64,000 bases of DNA from Ruminococcus sp. OA3 (GTDB lineage Bacteria > Bacillota > Clostridia > Lachnospirales > Lachnospiraceae), in the NCBI RefSeq assembly GCF_022440845.1, contig NZ_JAKNTO010000001.1:1364001-1428000 (forward strand), written 5' to 3'. The translations under genes were made by a program, and so were the position numbers. Positions 1 through 8,553 of the stretch are shown here, in pieces (within the stretch, counting starts at the first letter, position 1; each line of letters begins with the position of its first letter). The notes below the pieces were generated by a model. The model was given only the letters and a program-made list of their open reading frames with translations, did no database searches and had not been told where the DNA came from.

Positions 1-91
1 ACCAGAGAGTGTCAGCAACAGCGGTATATATTTATCAGGGATAAAGTCAGTCACTGGTTTTCAGTTTTGACATGAAACGTGCTACTACTCC

Positions 92-120
92 TTGACTTTT
101 TGTGGTTCAATCTGTATAAT
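92..120 (+). promoter_or_regulatory. sigma-A promoter of the choline operon
   Basis: TTGACT at 92-97 and a perfect TATAAT at 115-120 are separated by 17 nt. The start of transcription would fall near 127, about 30 nt before the ATG at 157. An ATG at 79 in the same frame as the coding region lies upstream of this promoter, so it cannot be the start used. Confidence 0.8.
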
Positions 121-126
121 GAAAAA

Positions 127-143
127 TGTTCAAAAAATGAACA
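127..143. promoter_or_regulatory. perfect dyad operator at the transcription start
   Basis: TGTTCA, five A residues and TGAACA form a perfect 17-bp inverted repeat starting about 7 nt after the -10 box. A protein bound here would block initiation or early elongation. The first gene encodes an N-terminal winged helix, so autoregulation is the simplest reading, but the regulator is inferred. Confidence 0.6.
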
Positions 144-156
144 CAGAGGTAAAGTT

Positions 157-2010
157 ATGAGTAAAACGGAAAAATTTGAAAAAATACTGAACTGGATGAA
201 CCATCATGAATTTCAGAATCAGCGGGAATTAGCGGGTGAGACTGGGATGTCACTCGGGACGGTCAATGCGTTGCTGAAGGATATGGTGCAGGCGGAATAT
301 CTGTTAAAGTCGGGAAAAAGATATTATCTGACAGAACGGGGAGAATCTTATCTGGCAGTGCTGCGGGAAGGTCAGCAGAATGTGAAGCTGAGAATTGAGG
401 CCGGGACAGATAAAGTCAGGACAGCAGTTATCCTGGCAGCGGGAGACAACGCAGCATTTTCCTGCCCCGCAGGACTGCTCAGACTGAATGGTGTGACTGT
501 CATCGAACGAATTCTGCATATTCTGATACAGAATGGAATTGAGCGGATCTGTGTCATAACAGGGGCGATGGAGGAACAGTATCGCGCATATTTTGATAAA
601 CGTAATATTACGCTCATCAGTAATCCGCGTTATAAATGGACCGGGACAATGGAATCCCTTTCGCTGGCGGCTGATTTTGTCGGGGAAGATTTTTTGCTGG
701 TGGAGAGCAATCAGATCTTTGAAGAAAAGGCGGTGACTGCGCTGCTGAACCAGCCCGTCCCCAACTGTATCTTAATGACGGTTCCCAGCGGCTCCAGTGA
801 CGAGGCATATGTGGAGCTCGGCAGGGACCGGACAGTATTTAGAATATCCAAAGATATCCGCCAGATGAATCACATTGACGGAGAAATGCTTGGAATCAGC
901 AGGATCACGCTGCGGTTGTTTCAGAAGATGCTGGAATATTTCAGGGACAATACGAATCCGATGCTGAATTACGAGTATGTGTTGGAAGCGATCGGGCGTT
1001 TGTATAAGATTCAGGGAGTTTTTCAGGATGACCTCGCATGGACGGTCATTGAAAATCAGAGTCTCTATGATATGGCCATAAACCGGATTTATCCGCGTAT
1101 CGTAAAGCGCGAACGTCTGGAAAAAGAAAACAGGGCCCGGGAAACGCTGAAACACTGTATGAAACTTGATGACAGTGAGATTGAGGAAGTCCGTATCGGC
1201 GGGGGCATGACGAATACCAACTTCTTTGTACGCGTACATGGGCAGGAGTACATACTCCGGATACCAGGGGCGTGTACGGACGAGATGATCAACCGGAAAA
1301 GTGAGCAGCATAACAGTGCACTCGCATCGGCAGCCGGAATCAATCCGGTAAATGTCTATTTTAATGTGGATTCGGGTGTAAAAGTGACAGAATGCATTCA
1401 CGGTGCGGTGACTTTAAACGGAAAAACAGCACGTCTTGAAGAGATGATCAGGAAGACGACAGGAATTCTGCGAATGTTGCACCATTCCGGGATGAAGCTG
1501 TATGGGAATTTTTCTGTGCGGGAGGAGTACGAGAAATATAAACGAATGATTGCAAAGAACGGTGCCGTATGGTATGAGGGGTTTGAGGAGATGGACCGTT
1601 TCTTTTACACCCTTCAGGAACGGCTGCAGCAGATCGGCCTGGACAGGAAGCCGTGTCACAATGATCTTGTGCCTGAAAATCTGGTGTTGGATATCAACGG
1701 CAGAATGTATCTGATCGACTGGGAGTATTCCGGGTATAACGATCCCATGTGGGATCTGGCATCTCATCTTTTAGAGTGTGAATTTACTGTGGATGAAGAG
1801 GAGCTGCTGCTCCAGCATTATTTTCAGGGGAAAGCGGGAGCGAAGGAACAGGAAAAAATCCTGATCTTTAAAATCTGCCAGGACATTCTGTGGAGTGCCT
1901 GGACGGTGCTGAAGGAAAGTGAAGGGGAAGATTTTGGAACTTACGGGACAGACCGTCTGATGCGGGCAAAACAACTGAGAGAGGAGTATCAAGGGCGCTA
2001 TGGAAAATAA
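157..2010 (+). CDS. winged-helix / phosphocholine cytidylyltransferase-like / choline kinase fusion (LicC-LicA type)
   Basis: A 617-aa three-domain protein. Residues 1-65 form a MarR-like winged helix, with the recognition helix in ELAGETGMSLGTVNALLKDM. Residues 88-310 are a sugar-nucleotidyltransferase fold beginning VILAAG. Residues 330-617 are a LicA/choline-kinase fold with CHNDLVPEN (500-508) as catalytic loop and IDWEY (520-524) as the metal site. In LicA/LicC organisms these activities turn choline into phosphocholine and then CDP-choline in the cytosol. The next gene overlaps by 11 nt and encodes a choline-type carrier. The start at 157 has an AGAGG ribosome site and lies downstream of promoter and operator. 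Oddity: the cytidylyltransferase signature lacks the usual Arg and the PK lysine, and N185 stands where LicC-like enzymes usually have Asp. Confidence 0.85.
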   Translation: MSKTEKFEKILNWMNHHEFQNQRELAGETGMSLGTVNALLKDMVQAEYLLKSGKRYYLTERGESYLAVLREGQQNVKLRIEAGTDKVRTAVILAAGDNAAFSCPAGLLRLNGVTVIERILHILIQNGIERICVITGAMEEQYRAYFDKRNITLISNPRYKWTGTMESLSLAADFVGEDFLLVESNQIFEEKAVTALLNQPVPNCILMTVPSGSSDEAYVELGRDRTVFRISKDIRQMNHIDGEMLGISRITLRLFQKMLEYFRDNTNPMLNYEYVLEAIGRLYKIQGVFQDDLAWTVIENQSLYDMAINRIYPRIVKRERLEKENRARETLKHCMKLDDSEIEEVRIGGGMTNTNFFVRVHGQEYILRIPGACTDEMINRKSEQHNSALASAAGINPVNVYFNVDSGVKVTECIHGAVTLNGKTARLEEMIRKTTGILRMLHHSGMKLYGNFSVREEYEKYKRMIAKNGAVWYEGFEEMDRFFYTLQERLQQIGLDRKPCHNDLVPENLVLDINGRMYLIDWEYSGYNDPMWDLASHLLECEFTVDEEELLLQHYFQGKAGAKEQEKILIFKICQDILWSAWTVLKESEGEDFGTYGTDRLMRAKQLREEYQGRYGK

Positions 2011-3550
2011 AAACCGGAGAATTGACTGGGGGATTACTGTCGTACCATTGGTTGTGATCGCAGTGTTGTCTGTGCTGCTGATGTGTTTTCCGCGGCGGGC
2101 ACAAAATGTTGTTGGTTTTCTCAGAAATATATTTGTGAATGAACTTGGGTTTTTCTATATCATTCTGGGCCTGGCGGTTATTCTGATTGCTGTCGGTCTG
2201 GCGTTTTCCAGATACGGCTCTATTCGTCTGGGTAAGACGGAAAAGCCACGATACAGTACGTTCAGCTGGGGAGCGATGATCTTTACCTCGACGATGGCGG
2301 CGGACATTTTGTACTGGTCGCTCATTGAATGGTGTTACTATTACACGGCAACGCCGTTTGCGATGGAAAATATGACGCTGGCGCAGCAGCAGGACTGGGC
2401 GTCTGCGTATCCGCTGTTTCACTGGGGTCCGATCCCCTGGGGATTCTACATACTGCCTGCCTGTGCCTATGCCTATATGATGTTTGTCAAAAACAGAAAG
2501 CGGCAGACACTGTCCGAGGCGTGCAGACCCCTTCTGAAAGACCGGTCTGACAAACTGCCGGGACGTATCATCGATATTATCGCGGTTGTCGGTCTGCTTG
2601 CCGGGACAGCTACCACATTTTCACTGGCAACACCACTTCTGTCGGCGGCGATCGGCCGTGTGTTTGGGGTAGAAACTTCGGAGATCACATCCATCATCAT
2701 CCTGCTGGTAATCGGTGTGGTATTTATCTTTGCCGTTATGAAGGGGATGAAAGCCATCTCGCATCTGGCAACGATCTGCGTTGTGATATTTGGGGTGCTG
2801 CTTGCAATATTCTTTGTTTTCGGACCCAAAATCTATATCATCGAGACGGGAATCTCCGCGATCGGAAATGTGGTCAATAATTTCTTCCACATGTCCACAT
2901 GGATGGATCCGCTTAGGCTGTCGGGAAGCGGCGGAACAGGCTTTCCACAGGACTGGACCATCTTTTACTGGGCATACTGGATCGCATGGTTTGTCGCAAC
3001 CCCGTTCTTTATCGCAAAGATATCGGAGGGGCGCACGATCAGACAGACGATTCTCGGAGGGCTGTCCTGCGGACTTTTGGGGACTTATATGTCATTTATT
3101 GTGTTCGGTGGATTTGGACTGCATATACAGACAACGGGAAAAGCTGATCTGGCAGGCATGCTGGCCGGAGGGGCCTCACCGGCTGAAGTGATATTACAAG
3201 TTTTTGATCAGCTTCCGGTCACCAGGATTGCGCTGGTGGTACTGATACTGGCAATGATCGCGTTTTATGCCAGTACATTTGATGCCATAACACTGGTGGT
3301 GGCGGGGTATTCGGAAAAAGATCTGATTGGAGAGAAAGAACCGCGAAAAAAACTGCGGGCATTTTGGTCCTGTGTCTTTCTCCTGCTGCCGATCGCACTG
3401 CTGTTTTCAGAGAGTACACTCTCCAATCTGCAGACGATATCCATCATTGCGGCGTTCCCGCTTGGAATCATTATGATTTTGATCATTTGGGGATTTTTCA
3501 GGGAGCTGAGACAGCACCGGAAGATTCCTGAGGAAGAAATGGAAAAATAA
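2000..3550 (+). CDS. BCCT-family choline/betaine/carnitine transporter
   Basis: A 516-aa polytopic protein of about 12 helices, the usual size for the BCCT family. The family signature is clear: WTIFYWAYWIAW followed by FFIAKISEGRTIRQ around residues 315-350. The start overlaps the preceding stop region by 11 nt, so translation is probably coupled to the LicC-LicA fusion. BCCT carriers import quaternary amines using ion gradients or by exchange. Beside a choline kinase the substrate is most likely choline, taking the place of LicB in the pneumococcal lic locus. That substrate assignment is by context; betaine or carnitine remain possible. Confidence 0.9.
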   Translation: MENKNRRIDWGITVVPLVVIAVLSVLLMCFPRRAQNVVGFLRNIFVNELGFFYIILGLAVILIAVGLAFSRYGSIRLGKTEKPRYSTFSWGAMIFTSTMAADILYWSLIEWCYYYTATPFAMENMTLAQQQDWASAYPLFHWGPIPWGFYILPACAYAYMMFVKNRKRQTLSEACRPLLKDRSDKLPGRIIDIIAVVGLLAGTATTFSLATPLLSAAIGRVFGVETSEITSIIILLVIGVVFIFAVMKGMKAISHLATICVVIFGVLLAIFFVFGPKIYIIETGISAIGNVVNNFFHMSTWMDPLRLSGSGGTGFPQDWTIFYWAYWIAWFVATPFFIAKISEGRTIRQTILGGLSCGLLGTYMSFIVFGGFGLHIQTTGKADLAGMLAGGASPAEVILQVFDQLPVTRIALVVLILAMIAFYASTFDAITLVVAGYSEKDLIGEKEPRKKLRAFWSCVFLLLPIALLFSESTLSNLQTISIIAAFPLGIIMILIIWGFFRELRQHRKIPEEEMEK

Positions 3551-3561
3551 ACCGCATTTTT

Positions 3562-3590
3562 TTGCATCTGCCTTTGACTTGTGTTATAAT
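3562..3590 (+). promoter_or_regulatory. extended -10 promoter
   Basis: TTGCAT at 3562-3567 and TATAAT at 3585-3590 are separated by 17 nt, with a TGT directly before the -10 that fits an extended -10 element. A closer TTGACT at 3574 is only 5 nt from the -10 and is not the -35. This promoter starts the unit beginning at 3662. Confidence 0.65.
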
Positions 3591-3661
3591 AACGCTGATT
3601 ATATGGAATTTTATTTGAGGGGATAAAATTTTCGGGACAGGAGTATATATAATTCAGGGTT

Positions 3662-5413
3662 ATGGTACAAACTAGAAAAAAACACAGAAAATTGCTGAAA
3701 GCGTTGTGTCTTCTGGCAGTCCTTTTGCTGTGCAGTGCGGTGGAATGCAGAGCGGATCTGAAATCCTCAGATGCTCTTCAGAATTCTGAGTGGACACTGC
3801 TGACGGAATATGAGATTGGGAATAACACGGCAAATCTTCAGGCTATGTGCAGCACGGACAAGTATGTCGTATGCCTGATCAATGCATCAAATGCGGCTCC
3901 GGAGCCGGACACCCTTGTGGCTTTTTATAAGGGAGGGACAGATGAGGACGGAAATGAAGTGCAGCCTTACAGCTATGCGAAATCTATCACAGAGATGGAT
4001 TATGAGCATGGGAATGGGATGGCGTACAATCCCTATACACGGGAACTTGTGATCGCAGGAGGCAGAAATCTGAGTCCTGAAAATAAAGGCTGTCTTTTTA
4101 TTGTTGACGCAGACACGCTGAAATTCAAACGTAAGGTTAAAATTTCAGACGCCTGGAACGTTCAGGCAATTGATTTCAGTTTGACAAATAATAATTATCT
4201 GATCCAAAAAAGCGGAGACGGCGGATTTGGGTTCGTCGAAGCCGATCTGGATTTTAATATTACCAATGAGCTTGGCGATATGATTGATCTGGGCGGTGCA
4301 GGCACGTTTCAGGACCTGTGCGTCTGCGGAGATGATATCATCAGTATACCGTACAACAAGAATACAAAATATAATGGAACGGTTCAGGTATATTCCAGAA
4401 AGGAACAGCAGCTGCTGGGAGAGTACCAGCTGTCATTGGCATCAGATTCAGAGATTGTAGAGGCTGAATCAATCTCGGAGTTATCGCCGGGAAGCTTTGT
4501 GCTGGGCTGTGCCATCAGAAATCCCCGGAGGATCGCGTTGTATGGTGCGACGCTGCCCATGGCATATAATATCGAAACGTCCATAGAAAACGGAACGATC
4601 ACTGATTCAGCGGAAGGCATCGACCTGGGCAGTGATTATACCATAGAGTATCAGCCGATTGAAAATTATGAGGTAAAAGAGATCACGGTTGATGACCAGC
4701 CGGTGACGGTCAGAGAGTATAAGGAATCCTATGTGTTTTCAAGTTTGACGAGAGATCACAGGATTAACGTCGTCTGCAGGGAAATTCCGAAGTTCGAAAT
4801 CGTGACGGATGCAGTAAATGGAACGATTGATGAGAAACAGCTGATATACCGCGATAAGGATGTCACTGTGAAGTTCGCGCCGGATGAACATTATGAGATC
4901 GACAAACTGGTGGTTGACGGAAAAGATGCGGTGCCGGATAAAGATCAGACATCGGTTACATTTAAAAAGATCAAGACTCCGCACAGCGTCTCGGTAACAT
5001 TTAAAGAGATTCCTGCATATATGGTGACTGCTGAGGCGAAAAACGGCACCGTATCGAAGAGTGCGAGCCGCGTATACCGCGATGAGAACTATACAGTTTC
5101 CTTTAAGCCGGCAAAAGACTATGTATTGAAGAAGATCTATGTGGATGGCGTGAAGGTTAAACATATCGTGGATGATGAAGAATTTACATTTGCAAATATC
5201 CAGAGACCGCATGATATTCAGGTGGTTTATGTATGGAAATACACAGTCTTTCTGTGGGTGCTCTGTGCAGCGCTTGTGGCTGTTGGGGCAAGCTATGTGA
5301 TTTTAAGTGTAAAACGCTTCCAGAAGAAGAAAAAGCGCAGGGCAGAGCTTGAAGTTCTCCGTATTGAGAATCGGGTCGAGTATCCGGAGCCGGAAGAGGA
5401 CCCAGAAGAATAG
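3662..5413 (+). CDS. secreted, membrane-anchored protein with three InlB-B-like repeats
   Basis: A 583-aa protein with a signal peptide (basic residues 2-12, hydrophobic 13-25, cut near ECRA 31). Residues 40-300 look like a beta-rich, propeller-like domain containing YNPYTRELVIAGG. Three tandem units of about 70 residues follow (302-373, 378-448, 453-523), each with an NGTI/NGTV turn, a central F-x-P and a Y-x-(I/L)-x-x-(I/L)-x-VDG strand, which resembles divergent InlB B repeats. One helix (527-549) and a basic plus acidic tail end the chain. The bulk would therefore face outward. It heads an operon of wall-polymer genes, which suggests a surface or scaffold role, but I do not recognise a specific function. 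The ribosome site is weak (GGAG about 18 nt upstream). Confidence 0.7.
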   Translation: MVQTRKKHRKLLKALCLLAVLLLCSAVECRADLKSSDALQNSEWTLLTEYEIGNNTANLQAMCSTDKYVVCLINASNAAPEPDTLVAFYKGGTDEDGNEVQPYSYAKSITEMDYEHGNGMAYNPYTRELVIAGGRNLSPENKGCLFIVDADTLKFKRKVKISDAWNVQAIDFSLTNNNYLIQKSGDGGFGFVEADLDFNITNELGDMIDLGGAGTFQDLCVCGDDIISIPYNKNTKYNGTVQVYSRKEQQLLGEYQLSLASDSEIVEAESISELSPGSFVLGCAIRNPRRIALYGATLPMAYNIETSIENGTITDSAEGIDLGSDYTIEYQPIENYEVKEITVDDQPVTVREYKESYVFSSLTRDHRINVVCREIPKFEIVTDAVNGTIDEKQLIYRDKDVTVKFAPDEHYEIDKLVVDGKDAVPDKDQTSVTFKKIKTPHSVSVTFKEIPAYMVTAEAKNGTVSKSASRVYRDENYTVSFKPAKDYVLKKIYVDGVKVKHIVDDEEFTFANIQRPHDIQVVYVWKYTVFLWVLCAALVAVGASYVILSVKRFQKKKKRRAELEVLRIENRVEYPEPEEDPEE

Positions 5414-5424
5414 AGGACGGGAAT

Positions 5425-6462
5425 ATGACACTTTCTCAGATTGGCATGCTGATTTTATTCATGGGGATTGTCCCCATGATGCTCGGCATGCTGTACACAA
5501 AATTTGCAAGAGAAGAACGGGATTCGCTGATCCTGAATTACTGTTCAGGAATTATCATCATGATGGCTCTCTGTGAGCTGCTGGCGGTTCCCATGATTTT
5601 TATGCATACGACACTGACGGTGATGCTCCGCATATACGGCGGAGTAATTGCCGTTTTGTGCGTGTTGTCACTGATTCTGAATGTGACATTCTACGGAAAG
5701 ATGCTGATATCATTTTTTAGACGGACAGCTGCGCTGCCGTGGCAGTCCTGGGCGGCAGTCCTGATCATTGTACTGCAGACTGCTGTGCTTGCAGTGGGGC
5801 AGCATGTGGATGATGATGACTCCTTCTATGTGGGAGCTGCTGCTGCAGCGGTGGAGACGGATTCCATGTTTGAAGTGGATCCGTATACCGGAGAGACGTA
5901 TGATGAGCTGCCTTCCCGATATGTACTTTCGCCATTTCCTGTTTTTGTAGCGGTCATCGGTGCAATTACGGGTGTACACGTAACAATTATCGCGCACACC
6001 ATATTTCCGATAATCTTTATTCCATTTGCATATATGATCTATGCGATGCTGGGCAGACGTCTGTTCGGGGAAAAAAAAGAGGCGGTTGGATATTTTCTGA
6101 TCCTGGCGGCTGCAGTTTATATATTCTCCGGATATTCAGTGTATACGCAGGGGACATTCCTGCTGATCCGTGTCTGGCAGGGAAAAGCTGTGCTGGCGGG
6201 GGCGCTGCTCCCTGGAGTATTCTATTACGGGTTTCGAGCCTATGGAAAAAAGCATCATGCACTGGACTATATCATGCTGGGTGCACTGATGCTGTCCTGC
6301 TGCCTGGTTTCCTCCATGGGGATTATGCTGGGAGCAGTGGTACTCGGTCTGCTGGCTGTTGTCAGTGCTGTGCGGTTCTGGAATGGAAAGATTATTCTAT
6401 ACAGCTTTTTATGCTGCATTCCGAATATCGTATATTCGGTAATCTATCTGATCATTAAATAA
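5425..6462 (+). CDS. polytopic membrane protein, DUF6077-like
   Basis: A 345-aa protein with about nine hydrophobic helices and one clearly polar loop, HVDDDDSFYVGAAAAAV, near residues 127-143, followed by a DPYTGE motif. The acidic loop after early helices resembles the catalytic-loop position of GT-C glycosyltransferases, and I recall this pattern in DUF6077 proteins. The gene starts 12 nt after the secreted repeat protein and ends 15 nt before a second membrane gene. The two may be halves of a longer protein or a heteromeric pair. A lipid-linked sugar transfer role is an inference from topology and locus. Confidence 0.55.
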   Translation: MTLSQIGMLILFMGIVPMMLGMLYTKFAREERDSLILNYCSGIIIMMALCELLAVPMIFMHTTLTVMLRIYGGVIAVLCVLSLILNVTFYGKMLISFFRRTAALPWQSWAAVLIIVLQTAVLAVGQHVDDDDSFYVGAAAAAVETDSMFEVDPYTGETYDELPSRYVLSPFPVFVAVIGAITGVHVTIIAHTIFPIIFIPFAYMIYAMLGRRLFGEKKEAVGYFLILAAAVYIFSGYSVYTQGTFLLIRVWQGKAVLAGALLPGVFYYGFRAYGKKHHALDYIMLGALMLSCCLVSSMGIMLGAVVLGLLAVVSAVRFWNGKIILYSFLCCIPNIVYSVIYLIIK

Positions 6463-6477
6463 TTATGGAGAATAAGC

Positions 6478-7266
6478 ATGCAGAAAACATGGACGACTGT
6501 GCTGGAGATGTTTGAGAAATATACGAACGGCAGCTGGCACATTATTTTACTGGCGGTTGCACTGCTGTATCTGCTCCTGACAGTAAAAAAGAAAAAAGAG
6601 AATATAATCTTCATTGTGTTTTCCCTGTTGTTTGCGGGACTGTATCTCTGTCCATATACGGCAGATCTGATTATGAAGAATTTTATCGGTCGATCCGTTT
6701 ACTGGAGGATGTTCTGGATACTGCCATCAATCCTGATCATCGCCTATGCGGGTGCTCTGTTTTTATCCAGACTCAGGTCAAAAGGAGTACAGGCTGTTTT
6801 GCTGGCCGTCATGGTGGCTGTCATCGGCGTCACCGGGACCTGCGTTTATTTTCAGGGGCATTATACGGCAAAGACAGATCTTTATAAGCTTCCGTCCCCT
6901 ACGGTGTCCGTCTGCAAGCTGATAAAAGCCGATGCCGCTGAACAGGGGATTGAGGACGTGTACGTTGTAGTGCCGAATCATCTCGTATGCTATATCCGCC
7001 AGTATGATGCGTCGTTCTATATGCCGTATGGCAGAAATGCATTCCGGCGTGAAGATCTGACCCAGACACAGGCAGGCATTTTTTCGCAGATGAGCAGTGA
7101 TGAAGCTGATGCGGAAACGATCAACCACCTTCTTCGTGAGGAGGGAATCAATTATTTTGTATGGGACCGTACCGGACAGACGAGGGACGACTTTGATGCG
7201 ATGGGCTATGTGGTGGTAGGAGATGTCAAGGGGCACCGTGTTTACCGTCTGGATCCGGCAGACTAA
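6478..7266 (+). CDS. membrane protein with C-terminal extracytoplasmic domain, partner of the preceding gene
   Basis: A 262-aa protein. Residues 18-125 contain about four or five hydrophobic helices, and residues 135-262 are a soluble alpha/beta domain with VYVVVPNHLVCYIRQYD and a C-terminal strand GHRVYRL. This layout, helices then a small globular tail, is common at the C-terminal end of GT-C-type membrane proteins. Its own start is well supported by GGAG 8 nt upstream, so separate translation looks real. It lies 15 nt after the DUF6077-like gene, so the pair probably forms one functional unit. Exact activity unknown. Confidence 0.55.
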   Translation: MQKTWTTVLEMFEKYTNGSWHIILLAVALLYLLLTVKKKKENIIFIVFSLLFAGLYLCPYTADLIMKNFIGRSVYWRMFWILPSILIIAYAGALFLSRLRSKGVQAVLLAVMVAVIGVTGTCVYFQGHYTAKTDLYKLPSPTVSVCKLIKADAAEQGIEDVYVVVPNHLVCYIRQYDASFYMPYGRNAFRREDLTQTQAGIFSQMSSDEADAETINHLLREEGINYFVWDRTGQTRDDFDAMGYVVVGDVKGHRVYRLDPAD

Positions 7267-7284
7267 GGAAAAGAGGATTTAGAA

Positions 7285-8550
7285 ATGGCAGGATTGAAAT
7301 TGGCATTGTACCGAATGATAAAACAGAATACGCTGCTGCGGCGCGCTGCCAGGACGGCAGGGCGGGCTGTATGGAATATAGAATATAAGATGATCCGCAG
7401 GCGGTGCAGGACGGATGACAAGCTCTATGTCTTTGAATCTTATCAGGGAAGGCAGTATGCCTGCAGTCCCAGGGCAATTTATGAAGAGCTGCTGAAAAAA
7501 GAGGCCCGGGAGGGATACCGTTTCATCTGGGTATTCAGGGAGCCTGAAAAGTATTCCTGGATGCTGAAAAACCCAAACACGACGATCGTGAAACTGGGAA
7601 CACGGGAATACTATGAGGCGTTTGCACGGGCGAAGTTCTGGATCGTCAATTCAAGAACCCGCCACTGCCTTGTCCCGGGGAGTGACCAGTGTTTTTTACA
7701 GACGTGGCATGGAACTCCGCTGAAAAGGCTGGGATGTGACATTATGGTGGAAGGGAACAATGTGCTTTCCTCCGCGGAGATAAAAAAGGACTATCAGAAA
7801 GAGGGCGGACGAGTGACGTACTTTTTGTCTCCCTCTTCTTTTTACACAGAAAAAATCGCGTCGGCATTCGGGCTTCGTGAGGACGACAAACACAGAAAAG
7901 TGCTGGAGCTTGGATATCCCAGAAATGATGAGTTGTTTCAGCCGGATACTGCAAAAGTGAGCGAGATAAAAAGGCAGCTGGGGATTCCGGGGGATAAGAA
8001 GGTGATCCTGTATGCCCCCACCTTCAGAGATGATCAGCACACACAGGACGGATGTGCATTTACCATGGGGTTTGAACTGGAAAACTTTTGCCGGGAGCTG
8101 GGTGATGAGTATGTTATGTTGTTCCGCACCCATTATTTTGTTACGGAACAGGTGGATCTGAGGCCGTGGAAAGGGATAATTATCGATGCGACCCGCTGGG
8201 ATAATATCAATGAACTGTATCTTGTCAGTGATCTGCTGATCACGGACTATTCCAGCGTCTTCTTTGATTATGCCAATCTGAAACGCCCGGTGCTGTTTTT
8301 TATGTATGACCTTGAAGCTTACCAGGAGAATATCAGGGATTTCTACCTGGATATCAGGGAGCTTCCAGGAGATATTGTGAGTACGGAAGAGGAGCTGTAT
8401 CGGGCTGTAAGGCGGGTATACAGTGAATTTGCATATGACGAACGGTATCGGACCTTCCACAGTAAATTTAATTATCTGGACGGTCCGCACACCAGCCGGG
8501 CGGTGATCGACCGGCTTCATGCTTTGTGTGGGACGGGCAGAAGGGGATAA
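7285..8550 (+). CDS. CDP-glycerol glycerophosphotransferase family protein (TagB/TagF-like)
   Basis: A 421-aa protein with the family signatures: WHGTPLKRLG at 141-150, YAPTFRDD at 243-250, a conserved RTHY near 281-284 and TDYSSVFFDYANLKRPVLFF beginning at 320. These enzymes act on the inner membrane face and move glycerol-phosphate (or ribitol-phosphate) units from CDP-polyols to teichoic-acid precursors. The N-terminal 40 residues are basic and amphipathic, as expected for membrane association. At about 400 residues it is shorter than full TagF polymerases, so it could be a primase or a single-unit transferase. CDP-glycerol can be supplied by the TagD gene at 13971. Confidence 0.88.
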   Translation: MAGLKLALYRMIKQNTLLRRAARTAGRAVWNIEYKMIRRRCRTDDKLYVFESYQGRQYACSPRAIYEELLKKEAREGYRFIWVFREPEKYSWMLKNPNTTIVKLGTREYYEAFARAKFWIVNSRTRHCLVPGSDQCFLQTWHGTPLKRLGCDIMVEGNNVLSSAEIKKDYQKEGGRVTYFLSPSSFYTEKIASAFGLREDDKHRKVLELGYPRNDELFQPDTAKVSEIKRQLGIPGDKKVILYAPTFRDDQHTQDGCAFTMGFELENFCRELGDEYVMLFRTHYFVTEQVDLRPWKGIIIDATRWDNINELYLVSDLLITDYSSVFFDYANLKRPVLFFMYDLEAYQENIRDFYLDIRELPGDIVSTEEELYRAVRRVYSEFAYDERYRTFHSKFNYLDGPHTSRAVIDRLHALCGTGRRG

Positions 8551-8553
8551 GGT

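Noticed and set aside
79-156. Upstream in-frame ATG extending the LicC-LicA fusion by 26 residues
   Set aside because: It lies upstream of the clear -35/-10 promoter and operator, has no ribosome site, and the added residues have no domain character.
3574-3590. TTGACT followed by TATAAT as a promoter
   Set aside because: The spacing is only 5 nt. The TTGCAT at 3562 has the right 17-nt distance and was used instead.
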